From positions 9,834 through 73,833 of the forward strand of contig CAKRRD010000005.1 in NCBI GenBank assembly GCA_934394815.1: a stretch of DNA of 64,000 bases, written 5' to 3'. A program made the translations under genes and the position numbers. The notes beneath the pieces were generated by a model. The model was not told where the DNA came from and did no database searches. It saw only the letters and a program-made list of their open reading frames with translations. Source of the stretch: an uncultured Acetatifactor sp. (lineage in GTDB: Bacteria > Bacillota > Clostridia > Lachnospirales > Lachnospiraceae). Each line of letters opens with the position of its first letter. Within the stretch, counting starts at the first letter, position 1. Positions 42,968 to 52,037 of the stretch are shown here, piece by piece.

Positions 42968-44236
42968 ATGATACTCCAGATTTTAACCTATACTCATCAT
43001 ACGACTACATTGCTGTTCGGGGTTTTCCTGTCAGCCTTTTTTCTGGGGGTGAAACAGGATAAGAAAAATGCGTTACAGCTTCTTCTGCTGGCATTCATTT
43101 GTGGAATGTTATACATTAGCAGTGGATTCTGTTTCGGTACCGTCATAGCCGATCAGATCTATCCGTTGATCGTGCATGTTCCCTTGCTGTGCGTGCTGGT
43201 GCTGCATTATAAATTCCGTCCACTGCCGGCATTGATCTCAATTTTTACCGCGTATCTGTGCTGCCAGTGCAGTAACTGGATGGGGTTATTCGCCTTGTCT
43301 CTGACAGGTCAGGAGTGGTGTTATTATGTCTGCCGTATTCTGGTGACAGTGGGTGTTTTCATTCTGCTGTGCCGGTATGTCTGCCAGACCACGGCTCTGC
43401 TGTTTGCCAAAACGGACAGAGAACTTCTGATCATCGGAAGCCTGCCGCTGATCTATTACGTTTTCGATTATGCGACGACAAAGTTTTCGACGCTGCTGTA
43501 TACCGGCAATAAAGCTGTGCCGGAGTTCCTGGGATTTGCCATTTGTCTGTCTTATCTGATTTTCCTGCTGATATATTTCAAGCAATACGAGTTAAAAAGT
43601 AAGGCGGAACAGTACAATGAACTGATCCGGATGCAGCTGAGTTCTCTGCATGCGGAGATGGTCAGCACGAGGAAAAGTGAGCAGAGAATGTCCATTCTGC
43701 GGCATGACACAAGGCATCATCTGTCGGTGCTGCGGACACTGATCCAACAGGGAGAGACCGACAAGGCGCTGGAATATCTGAATGAGGTCAGCCAGACTTA
43801 TGATGATACGGTAATCAAGACCTATTGTAAAAATGAGATGGTGAATTCCGTACTGTCCATCTATAATACGCGGTTTGAGGAGCAGAGGATCCGATGGGAG
43901 GTACAGGTCAGCATCGGGGAGAAACTTCCCTGCTCGGAAATGATGTTCTGCGCAATCCTTTCCAATGTGTTGGAAAACGCCCTGCATGCCGTGCAGGAGC
44001 TGCCTCAGAAAAAGCGGCTGATACAGCTGTCCTTGTCCGAAAAGTCGGGACATCTTCTCCTGATGGCGAAAAATACCGTGCGGAATGCCCCGGTATTTAA
44101 TGACGGTGTACCGGTGACGGAGCGCTCCGGACACGGACTGGGGGCCAGAAGCATCGTATATTATGTGGAAAAGCTGAACGGACAATACCAGTTCTTTATG
44201 GAGAATGGGGATTTTGTTGTCCGGATCATTCTCTAA
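42968..44236 (+). CDS. AgrC-like GHKL sensor histidine kinase, orphan
   Basis: A 422-aa membrane kinase. Six to seven hydrophobic segments fill residues 1-205. A coiled helix carries the phospho-accepting histidine in LRHDTRHHL, and a GHKL ATPase follows with VLENALHAV (N-box) and GHGLGARSI (G2 box). This is the class that pairs with LytTR regulators in peptide quorum systems. No response regulator or autoinducer peptide gene lies next to it, so the LytTR regulator at 10.7-11.4 kb is a possible but distant partner. A terminator follows directly. Confidence 0.9.
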   Translation: MILQILTYTHHTTTLLFGVFLSAFFLGVKQDKKNALQLLLLAFICGMLYISSGFCFGTVIADQIYPLIVHVPLLCVLVLHYKFRPLPALISIFTAYLCCQCSNWMGLFALSLTGQEWCYYVCRILVTVGVFILLCRYVCQTTALLFAKTDRELLIIGSLPLIYYVFDYATTKFSTLLYTGNKAVPEFLGFAICLSYLIFLLIYFKQYELKSKAEQYNELIRMQLSSLHAEMVSTRKSEQRMSILRHDTRHHLSVLRTLIQQGETDKALEYLNEVSQTYDDTVIKTYCKNEMVNSVLSIYNTRFEEQRIRWEVQVSIGEKLPCSEMMFCAILSNVLENALHAVQELPQKKRLIQLSLSEKSGHLLLMAKNTVRNAPVFNDGVPVTERSGHGLGARSIVYYVEKLNGQYQFFMENGDFVVRIIL

Positions 44237-44245
44237 GAGACGATT

Positions 44246-45229
44246 TTACAGGCGGATCGCATTTGTCCAGGCGATCCGCCCTTTTTCGTCGGTGCATTCG
44301 ATCCGTACATAGCTCTCCGTACCGTTCAGGGGATGTTCGGCATGGGTGAGAGGTGTCGCCTGCATCAGATGCATCCGGCTGTTATAGGTCGGCCCGTCTG
44401 TCACGAAGCAGATTCTGGAACAGGGAGAGCATTCTACGAAGACGTGATCTTCCCGAATGCCCCACTGGCAGATATCCGGCCCCTGTGAAGAATAGTAATC
44501 CCCGGCCAGTAAGTGGTTTACAATGGATTCGTGATCCAGGGATTCGGAGCAGACACAGACGTAACCGCCGAAGCTGTCGAAATATTCCGGAGGATTATGA
44601 TTGTCATCGGAGGCGAAGGCAGAGACGAAATTGCCCTGTTTTAACATCCTTTCCCAGAAAAAGGTGGTATGGCCTTCTCCGAAGCCAAGTTCGCTGCCGT
44701 GATTATAGATCTCCATGGCCCAGAGACCCTGCAGAGAGCATACTTCCTCCGGATCCACCCGGGACCACAGCGGATGGTTATAGGTAGTAAAGCAGCCTTT
44801 GGAACGAAGGAGATCGATCCTGTCCTGGGCAGCTTTGACACCGGGCCAGGAATCCGTATTATAGACAGGAACCGTAAGACGTTCTCCGGACGTGAATAAC
44901 CGGCTGCCGGCCTGCTCCTGCATCTGGCGGTTACCCAGGATTCCGTGAATGTGATGTGTCTTCACCTGATGGCCTTCGGCATCGCATAATTTTACGGAGG
45001 CCTCCAGACCGGGAAGAAGGATAAAGCCATCGGTGTCGAATTCACTCCGCAGATCCGTATAATAGTCATGCTCACTCAGGCATAAGAAGCTGTAGCCGTT
45101 CTTTTTATAAAGAGAGACCATTTCCGCAGGAGTCAGGCGGCCGTCGGAATTGGTGGAGTGGGAATGAAGATTCCCCTTATACCGGTTCGTGTGTTCCGGA
45201 AAGACCGATCTATTCGTATATTTATTCAT
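44246..45229 (-). CDS. PHP-domain metal-dependent phosphoesterase
   Basis: A 327-aa protein with the PHP active-site motifs in order: KGNLHSHSTNSDG (H-x-H), CLSEHDYYT (E-H-D), PGLEAS, TTYNHPLW and ASDDNHNP (D-x-N-H). Together these bind two to three metals for phosphate-ester hydrolysis. The C-terminal ~80 residues form a beta-rich domain often attached in this subgroup. It is not PolC or histidinol phosphatase. The substrate is unknown. GAGGAGG precedes the ATG. It converges on the kinase gene with nine bases between stops. Confidence 0.88.
   Translation of the reverse strand: MNKYTNRSVFPEHTNRYKGNLHSHSTNSDGRLTPAEMVSLYKKNGYSFLCLSEHDYYTDLRSEFDTDGFILLPGLEASVKLCDAEGHQVKTHHIHGILGNRQMQEQAGSRLFTSGERLTVPVYNTDSWPGVKAAQDRIDLLRSKGCFTTYNHPLWSRVDPEEVCSLQGLWAMEIYNHGSELGFGEGHTTFFWERMLKQGNFVSAFASDDNHNPPEYFDSFGGYVCVCSESLDHESIVNHLLAGDYYSSQGPDICQWGIREDHVFVECSPCSRICFVTDGPTYNSRMHLMQATPLTHAEHPLNGTESYVRIECTDEKGRIAWTNAIRL
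44251..44286 (+). terminator. Intrinsic terminator of the AgrC-like kinase
   Basis: Perfect 10-bp stem GGCGGATCGC / GCGATCCGCC with ten-base loop and CTTTTT tail on the plus strand. The hairpin lies inside the last codons of the convergent PHP gene, so the sequence serves both as terminator and as coding sequence. Confidence 0.9.
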
Positions 45230-45321
45230 AAAAGCCTCCTCTTGTTGTTTTATTTTCCAATTTCAAATTTTCCAATAAAAAAGAATAGCACAATGGAATA
45301 AAACGAAACAATCCTTGCAAT

Positions 45322-45347
45322 GTAAAATTCCCTCCGAAAAGTTTTAC
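45322..45347. promoter_or_regulatory. Inverted repeat upstream of the sugar ABC operon, candidate operator
   Basis: GTAAAA...TTTTAC with a 14-base centre, followed at 45402-45407 by a perfect -10 TATAAT without a recognisable -35, which suggests activator control of the importer. No regulator can be assigned. Confidence 0.35.
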
Positions 45348-45454
45348 GGAGCGTTTACTTTTTTTTACGAGTCGTTGGTAGTAGCTGCCGGCGGCTTTTT
45401 TTATAATCGGAGATGTCAATTGATGAGAAAAAAATGAAATCAGAGGAGAAGCAG

Positions 45455-46822
45455 ATGAAGAAATTAATCAGCCTTGTTCTGGCAGGTATCATGACATTTT
45501 CCCTTGCAGCCTGCGGACAGAACGTAACCGACAACCAGACAACAGCACAGAATGCGCAGACCACACAGAGCAACGAAGTCCAGACGGCAGCAGCGACAGA
45601 CAGTACCCAGTCTACAGCAGAACCTATGGAACTGACCATGTATTTCCCGGTATCTGTTGGCGGTGGCCCGGACGCATTGATCGATGCCCTGTGTGCACAA
45701 TATCATGAAGAGAATCCGAATGTTACGATCAAACCGGTATATGCCGGAAGCTACGCAGACACAAGAACCAAGGTGCAGGCAGCCATCAAAGGCGGTAATA
45801 CACCGGATCTTGCCATTATGTTCTCCATCGATCTGTATTCCCTGCTGGCCATGGATGCCATTGCAGATATCAACAGCTTCTGCACTACCGATGCGGATAA
45901 AGAGTGGCTGAACGGTTTCTATGAAGGATTCATGATGAACAGCCGTGACGGTGAGACGACCTACGGTATTCCCTGGCAGAGAAGTACCATCGTGCTGTAT
46001 TACAACAAGGATGCTTTCCGCGAGGCAGGCCTGGATCCGGAGAAGGCTCCTTCCACCTGGGAGGAAATGAAGGAATATGCAAAGCAGCTGACCAAGGCAG
46101 ACGGTTCCCGGTACGGTATCGAGATCCCCTCCGACGGCTATGCTTACTGGATGTTACAGACCTTCTGCACCCAGCAGAGCGGGTTCAATCTGATGAATGA
46201 TACCGGTACCGAAGTATATTACAACGACGACAGAACCGCCAAGGGTTTAAGCTTCTGGAAGTCTCTGGCAGAAGATGGTTCCATGCCCTCCGGCATTGTA
46301 GCATGGGCTACCACCCCTTCCGACTTTATCGAAGGTAAAACCGCTATGATGTATCATACGACCGGTAACCTGACCAACGTGAAGAAGAACGCAGCCTTTG
46401 ATTTCGGTGTGGCAATGCTTCCTGCAGATGAGACACCCGGTTCTCCTACCGGCGGCGGTAACTTCTACATTTTCAAGGGTGTATCTCCCGAGAGACAGCA
46501 GGCAGCCTTCGAGTTCATCAAATGGATGACCGATGACGAGAGAGTAGCACAGTGGAGTATTGATACCGGTTATGTAGCCACCAGACCCAGTGCTTATGAG
46601 ACCGAGCGCATGAAGGCTTATGCGGAAGAGTTCCCTTACTGCCTGGTAGCAAGAGACCAGCTGGAGTATGGTTATGCGGAACTGTCCACCTACAATCAGG
46701 CAGAAGTGCAGAAGGCAATTGATGATGCCATCTCCTATGTCATGACGGATCAGAAGGATGTGAAATCTGCGCTGGACGAAGCACAGACCACTGCAGAGAA
46801 CATTTTAAAGGCTTACAAATAA
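45455..46822 (+). CDS. ABC importer sugar-binding lipoprotein (UgpB-like)
   Basis: A 455-aa extracytoplasmic binding protein. The signal peptide ends in lipobox LAAC, followed by a T/Q-rich linker to about residue 55, then the type-1 solute-binding fold (family 1): LTMYFPVSVGGGPDALIDAL, DRTKVQAAIKGG-type loop and YGIPWQRSTIVLYYNKDAF. Similarity of layout is to UgpB-like glycerol-phosphate/oligosaccharide binders. ATG at 45455 has GAGGAGAA upstream; an ATG at 45413 would put 14 charged residues before the signal. The two permease genes follow, but no ATPase gene, so it must use a shared MsmK-type ATPase. Confidence 0.92.
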   Translation: MKKLISLVLAGIMTFSLAACGQNVTDNQTTAQNAQTTQSNEVQTAAATDSTQSTAEPMELTMYFPVSVGGGPDALIDALCAQYHEENPNVTIKPVYAGSYADTRTKVQAAIKGGNTPDLAIMFSIDLYSLLAMDAIADINSFCTTDADKEWLNGFYEGFMMNSRDGETTYGIPWQRSTIVLYYNKDAFREAGLDPEKAPSTWEEMKEYAKQLTKADGSRYGIEIPSDGYAYWMLQTFCTQQSGFNLMNDTGTEVYYNDDRTAKGLSFWKSLAEDGSMPSGIVAWATTPSDFIEGKTAMMYHTTGNLTNVKKNAAFDFGVAMLPADETPGSPTGGGNFYIFKGVSPERQQAAFEFIKWMTDDERVAQWSIDTGYVATRPSAYETERMKAYAEEFPYCLVARDQLEYGYAELSTYNQAEVQKAIDDAISYVMTDQKDVKSALDEAQTTAENILKAYK

Positions 46823-46850
46823 TCCCATAAATGTTGATCCATGTGAGGAG

Positions 46851-46883
46851 ACCAGCCTGCCGTCCTGGAGCAGACTGGTTTTT
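46851..46883 (+). terminator. Intercistronic hairpin between binding protein and permeases
   Basis: Stem ACCAGcCTGC / GCAGaCTGGT with one mismatch, nine-base loop, then TTTT. Such partial terminators keep binding-protein expression higher than that of the permeases. Confidence 0.6.
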
Positions 46884-46919
46884 CCCCATAAAATCGAGAA
46901 ATCAAAGTGAGGAATGAAT

Positions 46920-47933
46920 ATGGCAGAAACAATGATGCCGCAGGTAAATCTGGGAGCGGGAACTGTACTGGCGGACGCCCTGTTCCCCCAGGAGACCGCC
47001 GGGGAAAATCTCCGAAAACAGGAACTTGCAAAAGAAAAAGCATATGAAACCGCATTGAAAAAAGAGATCACGAACAAATGGAAACGCACCCTGACCGGCT
47101 GGCTGCTGCTGGCCCCGTCTCTGGTGTTCCTGTGTGTGTTCACGATCTATCCTATCGTAAAAAGTATTATCAGCAGCTTTTATCTGGATAATCTGTCAGT
47201 GATGCAACCGGTGTTTGCAGGATTTTCCAATTACGTCGCACTGTTTCAGGACAAGGTGTACTGGGAATGTTTTTGGAACAATCTGCTGATCGCGGTCGTT
47301 ACGGTGCCGTTAAGCATCGGACTGGCGGTGGCCATGGCTATGTTCGCCAACAGTCTGAAATGGGGCAAAGCGACAGCCAGACTGGGCTTCACCTATCCGA
47401 CATTCATTCCGTTAGTGGCAGCCGCCAATATCTGGATGTTTATCTATACGCCGATCTACGGACTTCTGGGATACATCAATCCCAACTGGAGATTCCTGGC
47501 GGACGGCAAGACGGCCATCTGGGCGGTCATGGTCATGCTGGTCTGGAAGCAGGCAGGTTATATCATGTTGTTCTATGTGGCGGGACTTCATGGAATCTCC
47601 AGAGAGCTTTTCGAGGCGGCAAAGATCGATGGTGCCAGCGGGTGGCAGATCTTTACCCGTGTGACCTGGCCCATGTTAAAGCCGACGACCATTTATGTGC
47701 TGATCATCACCCTGACCAATGCATATAAGATGGTGGACCACCTCTATATCATGACCAAGGGCGGTCCCGGCAATGCCACGAATGTGCTGCTGTTCTATAT
47801 CTACCAGACCGGCTTTGATTACTGGGATACCGGTAAGGCTTCGGCCATGACTGTAATTCTGGTAGCTGTGCTTCTGGTGGTGACCAGTGTCTGCTTCTTT
47901 GTGCAGGATAAGAAAGCATATTATAATAATTGA
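46920..47933 (+). CDS. ABC sugar importer permease (UgpA/MalF type)
   Basis: A 337-aa inner-membrane permease with a charged ~45-residue cytoplasmic N-terminus, six membrane helices and the EAA loop ELFEAAKIDGASGWQIFTRVTWP that docks the ATPase. ATG at 46920 has GAGG seven bases upstream; the in-frame ATG at 46914 is too close to it. It lies 14 bases before the partner permease. It forms the pore with the next protein and the lipoprotein upstream. Confidence 0.93.
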   Translation: MAETMMPQVNLGAGTVLADALFPQETAGENLRKQELAKEKAYETALKKEITNKWKRTLTGWLLLAPSLVFLCVFTIYPIVKSIISSFYLDNLSVMQPVFAGFSNYVALFQDKVYWECFWNNLLIAVVTVPLSIGLAVAMAMFANSLKWGKATARLGFTYPTFIPLVAAANIWMFIYTPIYGLLGYINPNWRFLADGKTAIWAVMVMLVWKQAGYIMLFYVAGLHGISRELFEAAKIDGASGWQIFTRVTWPMLKPTTIYVLIITLTNAYKMVDHLYIMTKGGPGNATNVLLFYIYQTGFDYWDTGKASAMTVILVAVLLVVTSVCFFVQDKKAYYNN

Positions 47934-47947
47934 GGATGGAGAAAATT

Positions 47948-48814
47948 ATGGATATCAAATATTCTGCCGTAAAGGCACCGATGCGTGGAAGAATGCATCA
48001 TCAGGTTCATATCGGGCGGATCCTGATCTACGGAGCCATGTTTTTACTGCTGGCCGTGTCCCTGATCCCTCTGATCTGGGTGGTGAGGACTGCGTTTATT
48101 CCCAGGGAACTGACCCTGGATCTGACGGCTGTGGCGTGGCCCACACTGGAGAATTTCCGGAGAGTACTGGCGGCAGCGCCCTTCGGAAAATACTACGGCA
48201 ATACGATCTTTATTGTGGTGGGAGTGCTGGTGATCCAGTTCGTACTGATCACGCTGGCGGGGTATGCTTTTGCCAGAATTGATTTCTACGGCTCCAAAGC
48301 ATTGTTCGTATTGTTCCTGTCACAGCTGATGATCGCACCGGAAGTACTGATCCTGCCCAATTATTCCATGATGGCAAAATGGGGACTGACGGACACGAAG
48401 ATCGGCATTATGCTTCCCTTCTTTGCTTCGGCTATGGGAACCCTGATCGTGCGACAGACCATCAAGACGATCCCCTACGAACTGGAAGAGACGGCGAAGA
48501 TGGACGGAGCCAACCTGTTCCAGATACTGTGGAAAGTGTATGTGCCACTGCTCAAGCCGGCGTATATTTCCTTCGGAATGATCTCCGCATCGTTCCAATG
48601 GAACAATTTCCTCTGGCCGTTAGTCATGACGGACTCCGTAGAAAAGCGGCCGCTGTCTCTGGGGCTGGCCATGTTCGCCATGTCTTACGAGACAGGAATG
48701 CAGTGGAGTGATGTCAGTGCGGCGACAGTACTGGTATGTGCACCATTATTGATCCTGTTCTTTGTTTTTCAGAGACAGTTCATGGAAAGCTTTATGCACT
48801 CCGGTATCAAATAA
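47948..48814 (+). CDS. ABC sugar importer permease (UgpE/MalG type)
   Basis: A 288-aa second permease with six helices and EAA loop PYELEETAKMDGANLFQILWKVYVP. It starts with a GGATGGAG ribosome site, 14 bases after the first permease. A terminator follows at once, so the importer operon has no ATPase or glycosidase of its own; the GH3 gene 3 kb downstream is separated by a terminator and a c-di-GMP gene. Confidence 0.93.
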   Translation: MDIKYSAVKAPMRGRMHHQVHIGRILIYGAMFLLLAVSLIPLIWVVRTAFIPRELTLDLTAVAWPTLENFRRVLAAAPFGKYYGNTIFIVVGVLVIQFVLITLAGYAFARIDFYGSKALFVLFLSQLMIAPEVLILPNYSMMAKWGLTDTKIGIMLPFFASAMGTLIVRQTIKTIPYELEETAKMDGANLFQILWKVYVPLLKPAYISFGMISASFQWNNFLWPLVMTDSVEKRPLSLGLAMFAMSYETGMQWSDVSAATVLVCAPLLILFFVFQRQFMESFMHSGIK

Positions 48815-48828
48815 ATTGCTTTTTGGGG

Positions 48829-48858
48829 GCTCTTTTCCGCATGGAAAAGAGCTTTTTT
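48829..48858 (+). terminator. Terminator of the sugar ABC importer operon
   Basis: Perfect 10-bp stem GCTCTTTTCC / GGAAAAGAGC with GCAT loop, then six T. Confidence 0.93.
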
Positions 48859-48946
48859 GGTGGATGTATCAGGAAATTAGTGCTATTATTATAAAATAAA
48901 AGACACAAATATTTTAAGATGTAAAAAGATACAGGACGATAGAACC

Positions 48947-51900
48947 ATGAAAGAACAGAACGTAGAGAACACAATGGGCAGACTGGTATTGGCGAAGGAT
49001 GACACGGAGAATCTGATCACGGAGCACCAGTTTCTGGAAGTGATCTGCAGAGACTATACTTCGGTGTACTATGTGGATCTGAAAAATGATGTGGCGGAAC
49101 CCATTAAAGTGGCATTGAGCGGCAATGCTGTGAAAATGGACCGGATTCAGGTGCGGGAGAGAATAGGTTATACAGAGACCTATCAGACGTACTGCAATAA
49201 ATTTGTGACAGAAAGCAACAGGAAGGAATTTTTGCATGTGCTGGACAGAAAATTCCTGTTGAAAGTGCTGGCGGATACCGACCGGTATATCTATCGTTAC
49301 GAAAGTCTTCCTAATCCTGCAGGGCATAAATACTTTGAAGTACAGGTGTTTCGTGTATGGGAAGAAGATTTTGACGGAAAGGTCATCGTAGGATTTCACC
49401 ATATCGATGATATTGTGACCAAAGAACTGAGATATCAGTGGGAACTGGAGAAAATGGCTTTTACCGATGCGCTTACCGGTATTGGAAACCGTGCAGCCTT
49501 TACCAGAGAGATGGTGTCCTTTGCGGAAAATGATAAGGCAGCCTGTGTGGTGGCGGATGTAAATAACCTGAAGGTAGGCAATGACAGATACGGTCATGAG
49601 GAAGGCGACCAGCTGATCCGGGATTCTGCGGAATGTATCCGGGAGGTATTTGGGGAGACCGGTATCTGCTATCGTATCGGCGGTGATGAATTCTGTATTC
49701 TGATCCGGGAAGGTGACAGTGCACGGATCGTGGACTGTATACAGCGTTTACAGCGGCTGACAGAGGAAAAGAATAAGAACAGAAAAATGTCTCTGACCAT
49801 AGCCTGTGGATATGCGGTCCGCGAGAACGCGCAGGAGACTATGGAGCAGGTCTTCAACCGTGCCGACGAGATGATGTATGATGCGAAGTTCCGCATGAAG
49901 AAGGAATTCCCTGTCTACAGCGAGGAGCGGATCAAAAATTATCTGAATGTACTTAAGATCCTCTGCAAGTCTACGGATTCCTATCTGTACCTGTGGAATA
50001 TCAATAAGGATGAAATATGGTTTTTCGGGGATGTGGACAGGGAGTATGCCCTGCGCAAAAAGGGATCGGCCACCTGTACCACGGAGGAGATGGTCAACAT
50101 TGTATATAGGGCAGATCGTGCCGCATTGCAGGAGGATCTGGCGAAGATCATGGCCGGAGAAAAGAATATCCATGATATGGATTACCGCTGGATGAACCGC
50201 AAGGACGAACCGGTCTGGATCAACTGTCGAGGCAAGATGATTCCGGACGATAAGGGCAAGCCTTTTGTCATGATCGGAAGAGTCTCCGATAAGTCTCTGC
50301 GTTATCTGTATCATCCGCTGACGAAGCTGTTCAATAAAAACAAAATGTTCATGGATCTGAAAGAACAGATCCTGCCGAAAAATACCGGATTTTTGATGCT
50401 CATGGGGATTGACAATCTGGGAAGCATTAATCTGCGCCATGGCAGAGCCTATGGGGACGAAGTCATTAAAAAATGTGCGCAGGTCATGGAAGCAGAAGAA
50501 TCCGTGCACAATGTATGGCACGTGGAAAATAACTGCTATGCCCTGTATCTGGATGTGAAAACCACCGAAGAGGTACATAAGATTTATGATAATATCCTGA
50601 CGGAACTGTCAGATTACTGTACGCTGTCTGCCGGTGTGGTGGCCAACAGCAAGGAACTGTTCGGGGATGAAGGCAATCTCTATGCCTGCGCGGAAATGAT
50701 GCTGGAGAAGGCGAAAGACATCGGCATCCGCAACATTGTATTTTTCTCCCAGGAGGATCTGGCAGAGCGTCTGAAGACGATCCAGTTCATGGAAGAGATG
50801 CAGACCAGTGTCCGGAAGGGTTGTGAGGGCTTCTATCTGTGCTATCAGCCCCAGATCAAGACCGGCAACTATCATCTGTTCGGTGCCGAGGCATTGCTTC
50901 GTTACCGCTCGGATACCTGCGGAAATATTTATCCGGATGAATTCATTCCGCTGCTGGAGCAGTCCAAGCTGATCAAACAGGTGGGAATGTGGACGCTGGA
51001 GACTGCACTGCGCCAGTGTAAAAAATGGCGGGAGACTGAGCCGGAATTTCATATCAGTGTGAATTTCTCCGTGGTACAGCTGGAGGACCGGGACGTGGCG
51101 GAGCGCGTACTGGATATTCTGAACAAAGTAGGAATTCCCGGAAGTGCCCTGACTATCGAACTCACGGAATCCATCCAGATCCAGAGCATCAATCAGCTGC
51201 TTCCGATCTTCAAGAGCTGGCGGGATGCGGGGATCGAGTTATCCATTGATGATTTCGGTACCGGTTATGCCAGCATGAGCTATCTGAAACAACTGGATGT
51301 CAACGAGATCAAGATCGACAAGATATTCGTCCGGGACGTAGAGGAAGCCACCTATAACTATCGTCTGATCAGCAATATGATCGAATTCGCGAAAACCAGC
51401 GGCATGCGTGTCTGCTGTGAAGGTGTGGAGGAAATAAGGGAACTTACGGTACTGGAAGGACTGTCTCCCAGCCTGTTCCAGGGCTATCTGTTCTCCAAGC
51501 CCCGTGAGACGAAAGAGTTTGAGAAGGCCTTTATTGACAGCAGCACACCGGAATACCGGGAGCGGGAGGCCTTTATCCAGAAGATCTACGACTATAAGGA
51601 GAGCATGCACTTTATTTACTTCAATACCAAAAACATTCTCCGGGATACGAATCTGGGGCTCTGGATCATAAGGATCAACGAAGAGACCGGCTATGCGGAA
51701 ATGCACGTCGATGAGACCATGGAACGGATTCTGGGTGTGGACAGAAAATACACTCCTCAGGAATGTTATAATTTCTGGCACAGCAGGATCAGGGAGGATC
51801 ATCTGGACTATGTGAATAAGAATGTGGCCCATATGGTCGAGGCGGATGCAGTGGTACAGCTGCAATATCCCTGGATGCATCCGTTCTACGGGGAAGTCAT

Positions 51901-51994
51901 GGTACGCTGCAGCGGACGCAGGATCGAGGATTCCGACGGCATGATCACGCTGGAAGGATATCACCGGATCATCAGCGACATTGAAGAGAGATAA
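48947..51994 (+). CDS. Cyclic-di-GMP protein, PAS-GGDEF-PAS-GGDEF(degenerate)-EAL-PAS
   Basis: A 1015-aa soluble protein. An N-terminal PAS-like sensor (~25-170) precedes a first GGDEF domain with intact RIGGDEFC signature, so it should make c-di-GMP. A PAS-like domain (~340-450) follows, then a second GGDEF-like domain whose signature is replaced by VENNCYAL and is inactive. The EAL domain (~620-865) keeps EALLRY, NFS, ELTES, DDFGTGY, KIDK, EGVE and QGYLFSKP, so hydrolysis is also likely. A C-terminal PAS (~885-1010) ends it. No membrane segments. It lies 43 bases before the GH3 start and may be co-transcribed with it. The ribosome site is weak. Confidence 0.9.
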   Translation: MKEQNVENTMGRLVLAKDDTENLITEHQFLEVICRDYTSVYYVDLKNDVAEPIKVALSGNAVKMDRIQVRERIGYTETYQTYCNKFVTESNRKEFLHVLDRKFLLKVLADTDRYIYRYESLPNPAGHKYFEVQVFRVWEEDFDGKVIVGFHHIDDIVTKELRYQWELEKMAFTDALTGIGNRAAFTREMVSFAENDKAACVVADVNNLKVGNDRYGHEEGDQLIRDSAECIREVFGETGICYRIGGDEFCILIREGDSARIVDCIQRLQRLTEEKNKNRKMSLTIACGYAVRENAQETMEQVFNRADEMMYDAKFRMKKEFPVYSEERIKNYLNVLKILCKSTDSYLYLWNINKDEIWFFGDVDREYALRKKGSATCTTEEMVNIVYRADRAALQEDLAKIMAGEKNIHDMDYRWMNRKDEPVWINCRGKMIPDDKGKPFVMIGRVSDKSLRYLYHPLTKLFNKNKMFMDLKEQILPKNTGFLMLMGIDNLGSINLRHGRAYGDEVIKKCAQVMEAEESVHNVWHVENNCYALYLDVKTTEEVHKIYDNILTELSDYCTLSAGVVANSKELFGDEGNLYACAEMMLEKAKDIGIRNIVFFSQEDLAERLKTIQFMEEMQTSVRKGCEGFYLCYQPQIKTGNYHLFGAEALLRYRSDTCGNIYPDEFIPLLEQSKLIKQVGMWTLETALRQCKKWRETEPEFHISVNFSVVQLEDRDVAERVLDILNKVGIPGSALTIELTESIQIQSINQLLPIFKSWRDAGIELSIDDFGTGYASMSYLKQLDVNEIKIDKIFVRDVEEATYNYRLISNMIEFAKTSGMRVCCEGVEEIRELTVLEGLSPSLFQGYLFSKPRETKEFEKAFIDSSTPEYREREAFIQKIYDYKESMHFIYFNTKNILRDTNLGLWIIRINEETGYAEMHVDETMERILGVDRKYTPQECYNFWHSRIREDHLDYVNKNVAHMVEADAVVQLQYPWMHPFYGEVMVRCSGRRIEDSDGMITLEGYHRIISDIEER

Positions 51995-52037
51995 AGACAG
52001 AAATACAGAGAAAAACAGGAAGGGAGCAGACAGACGT

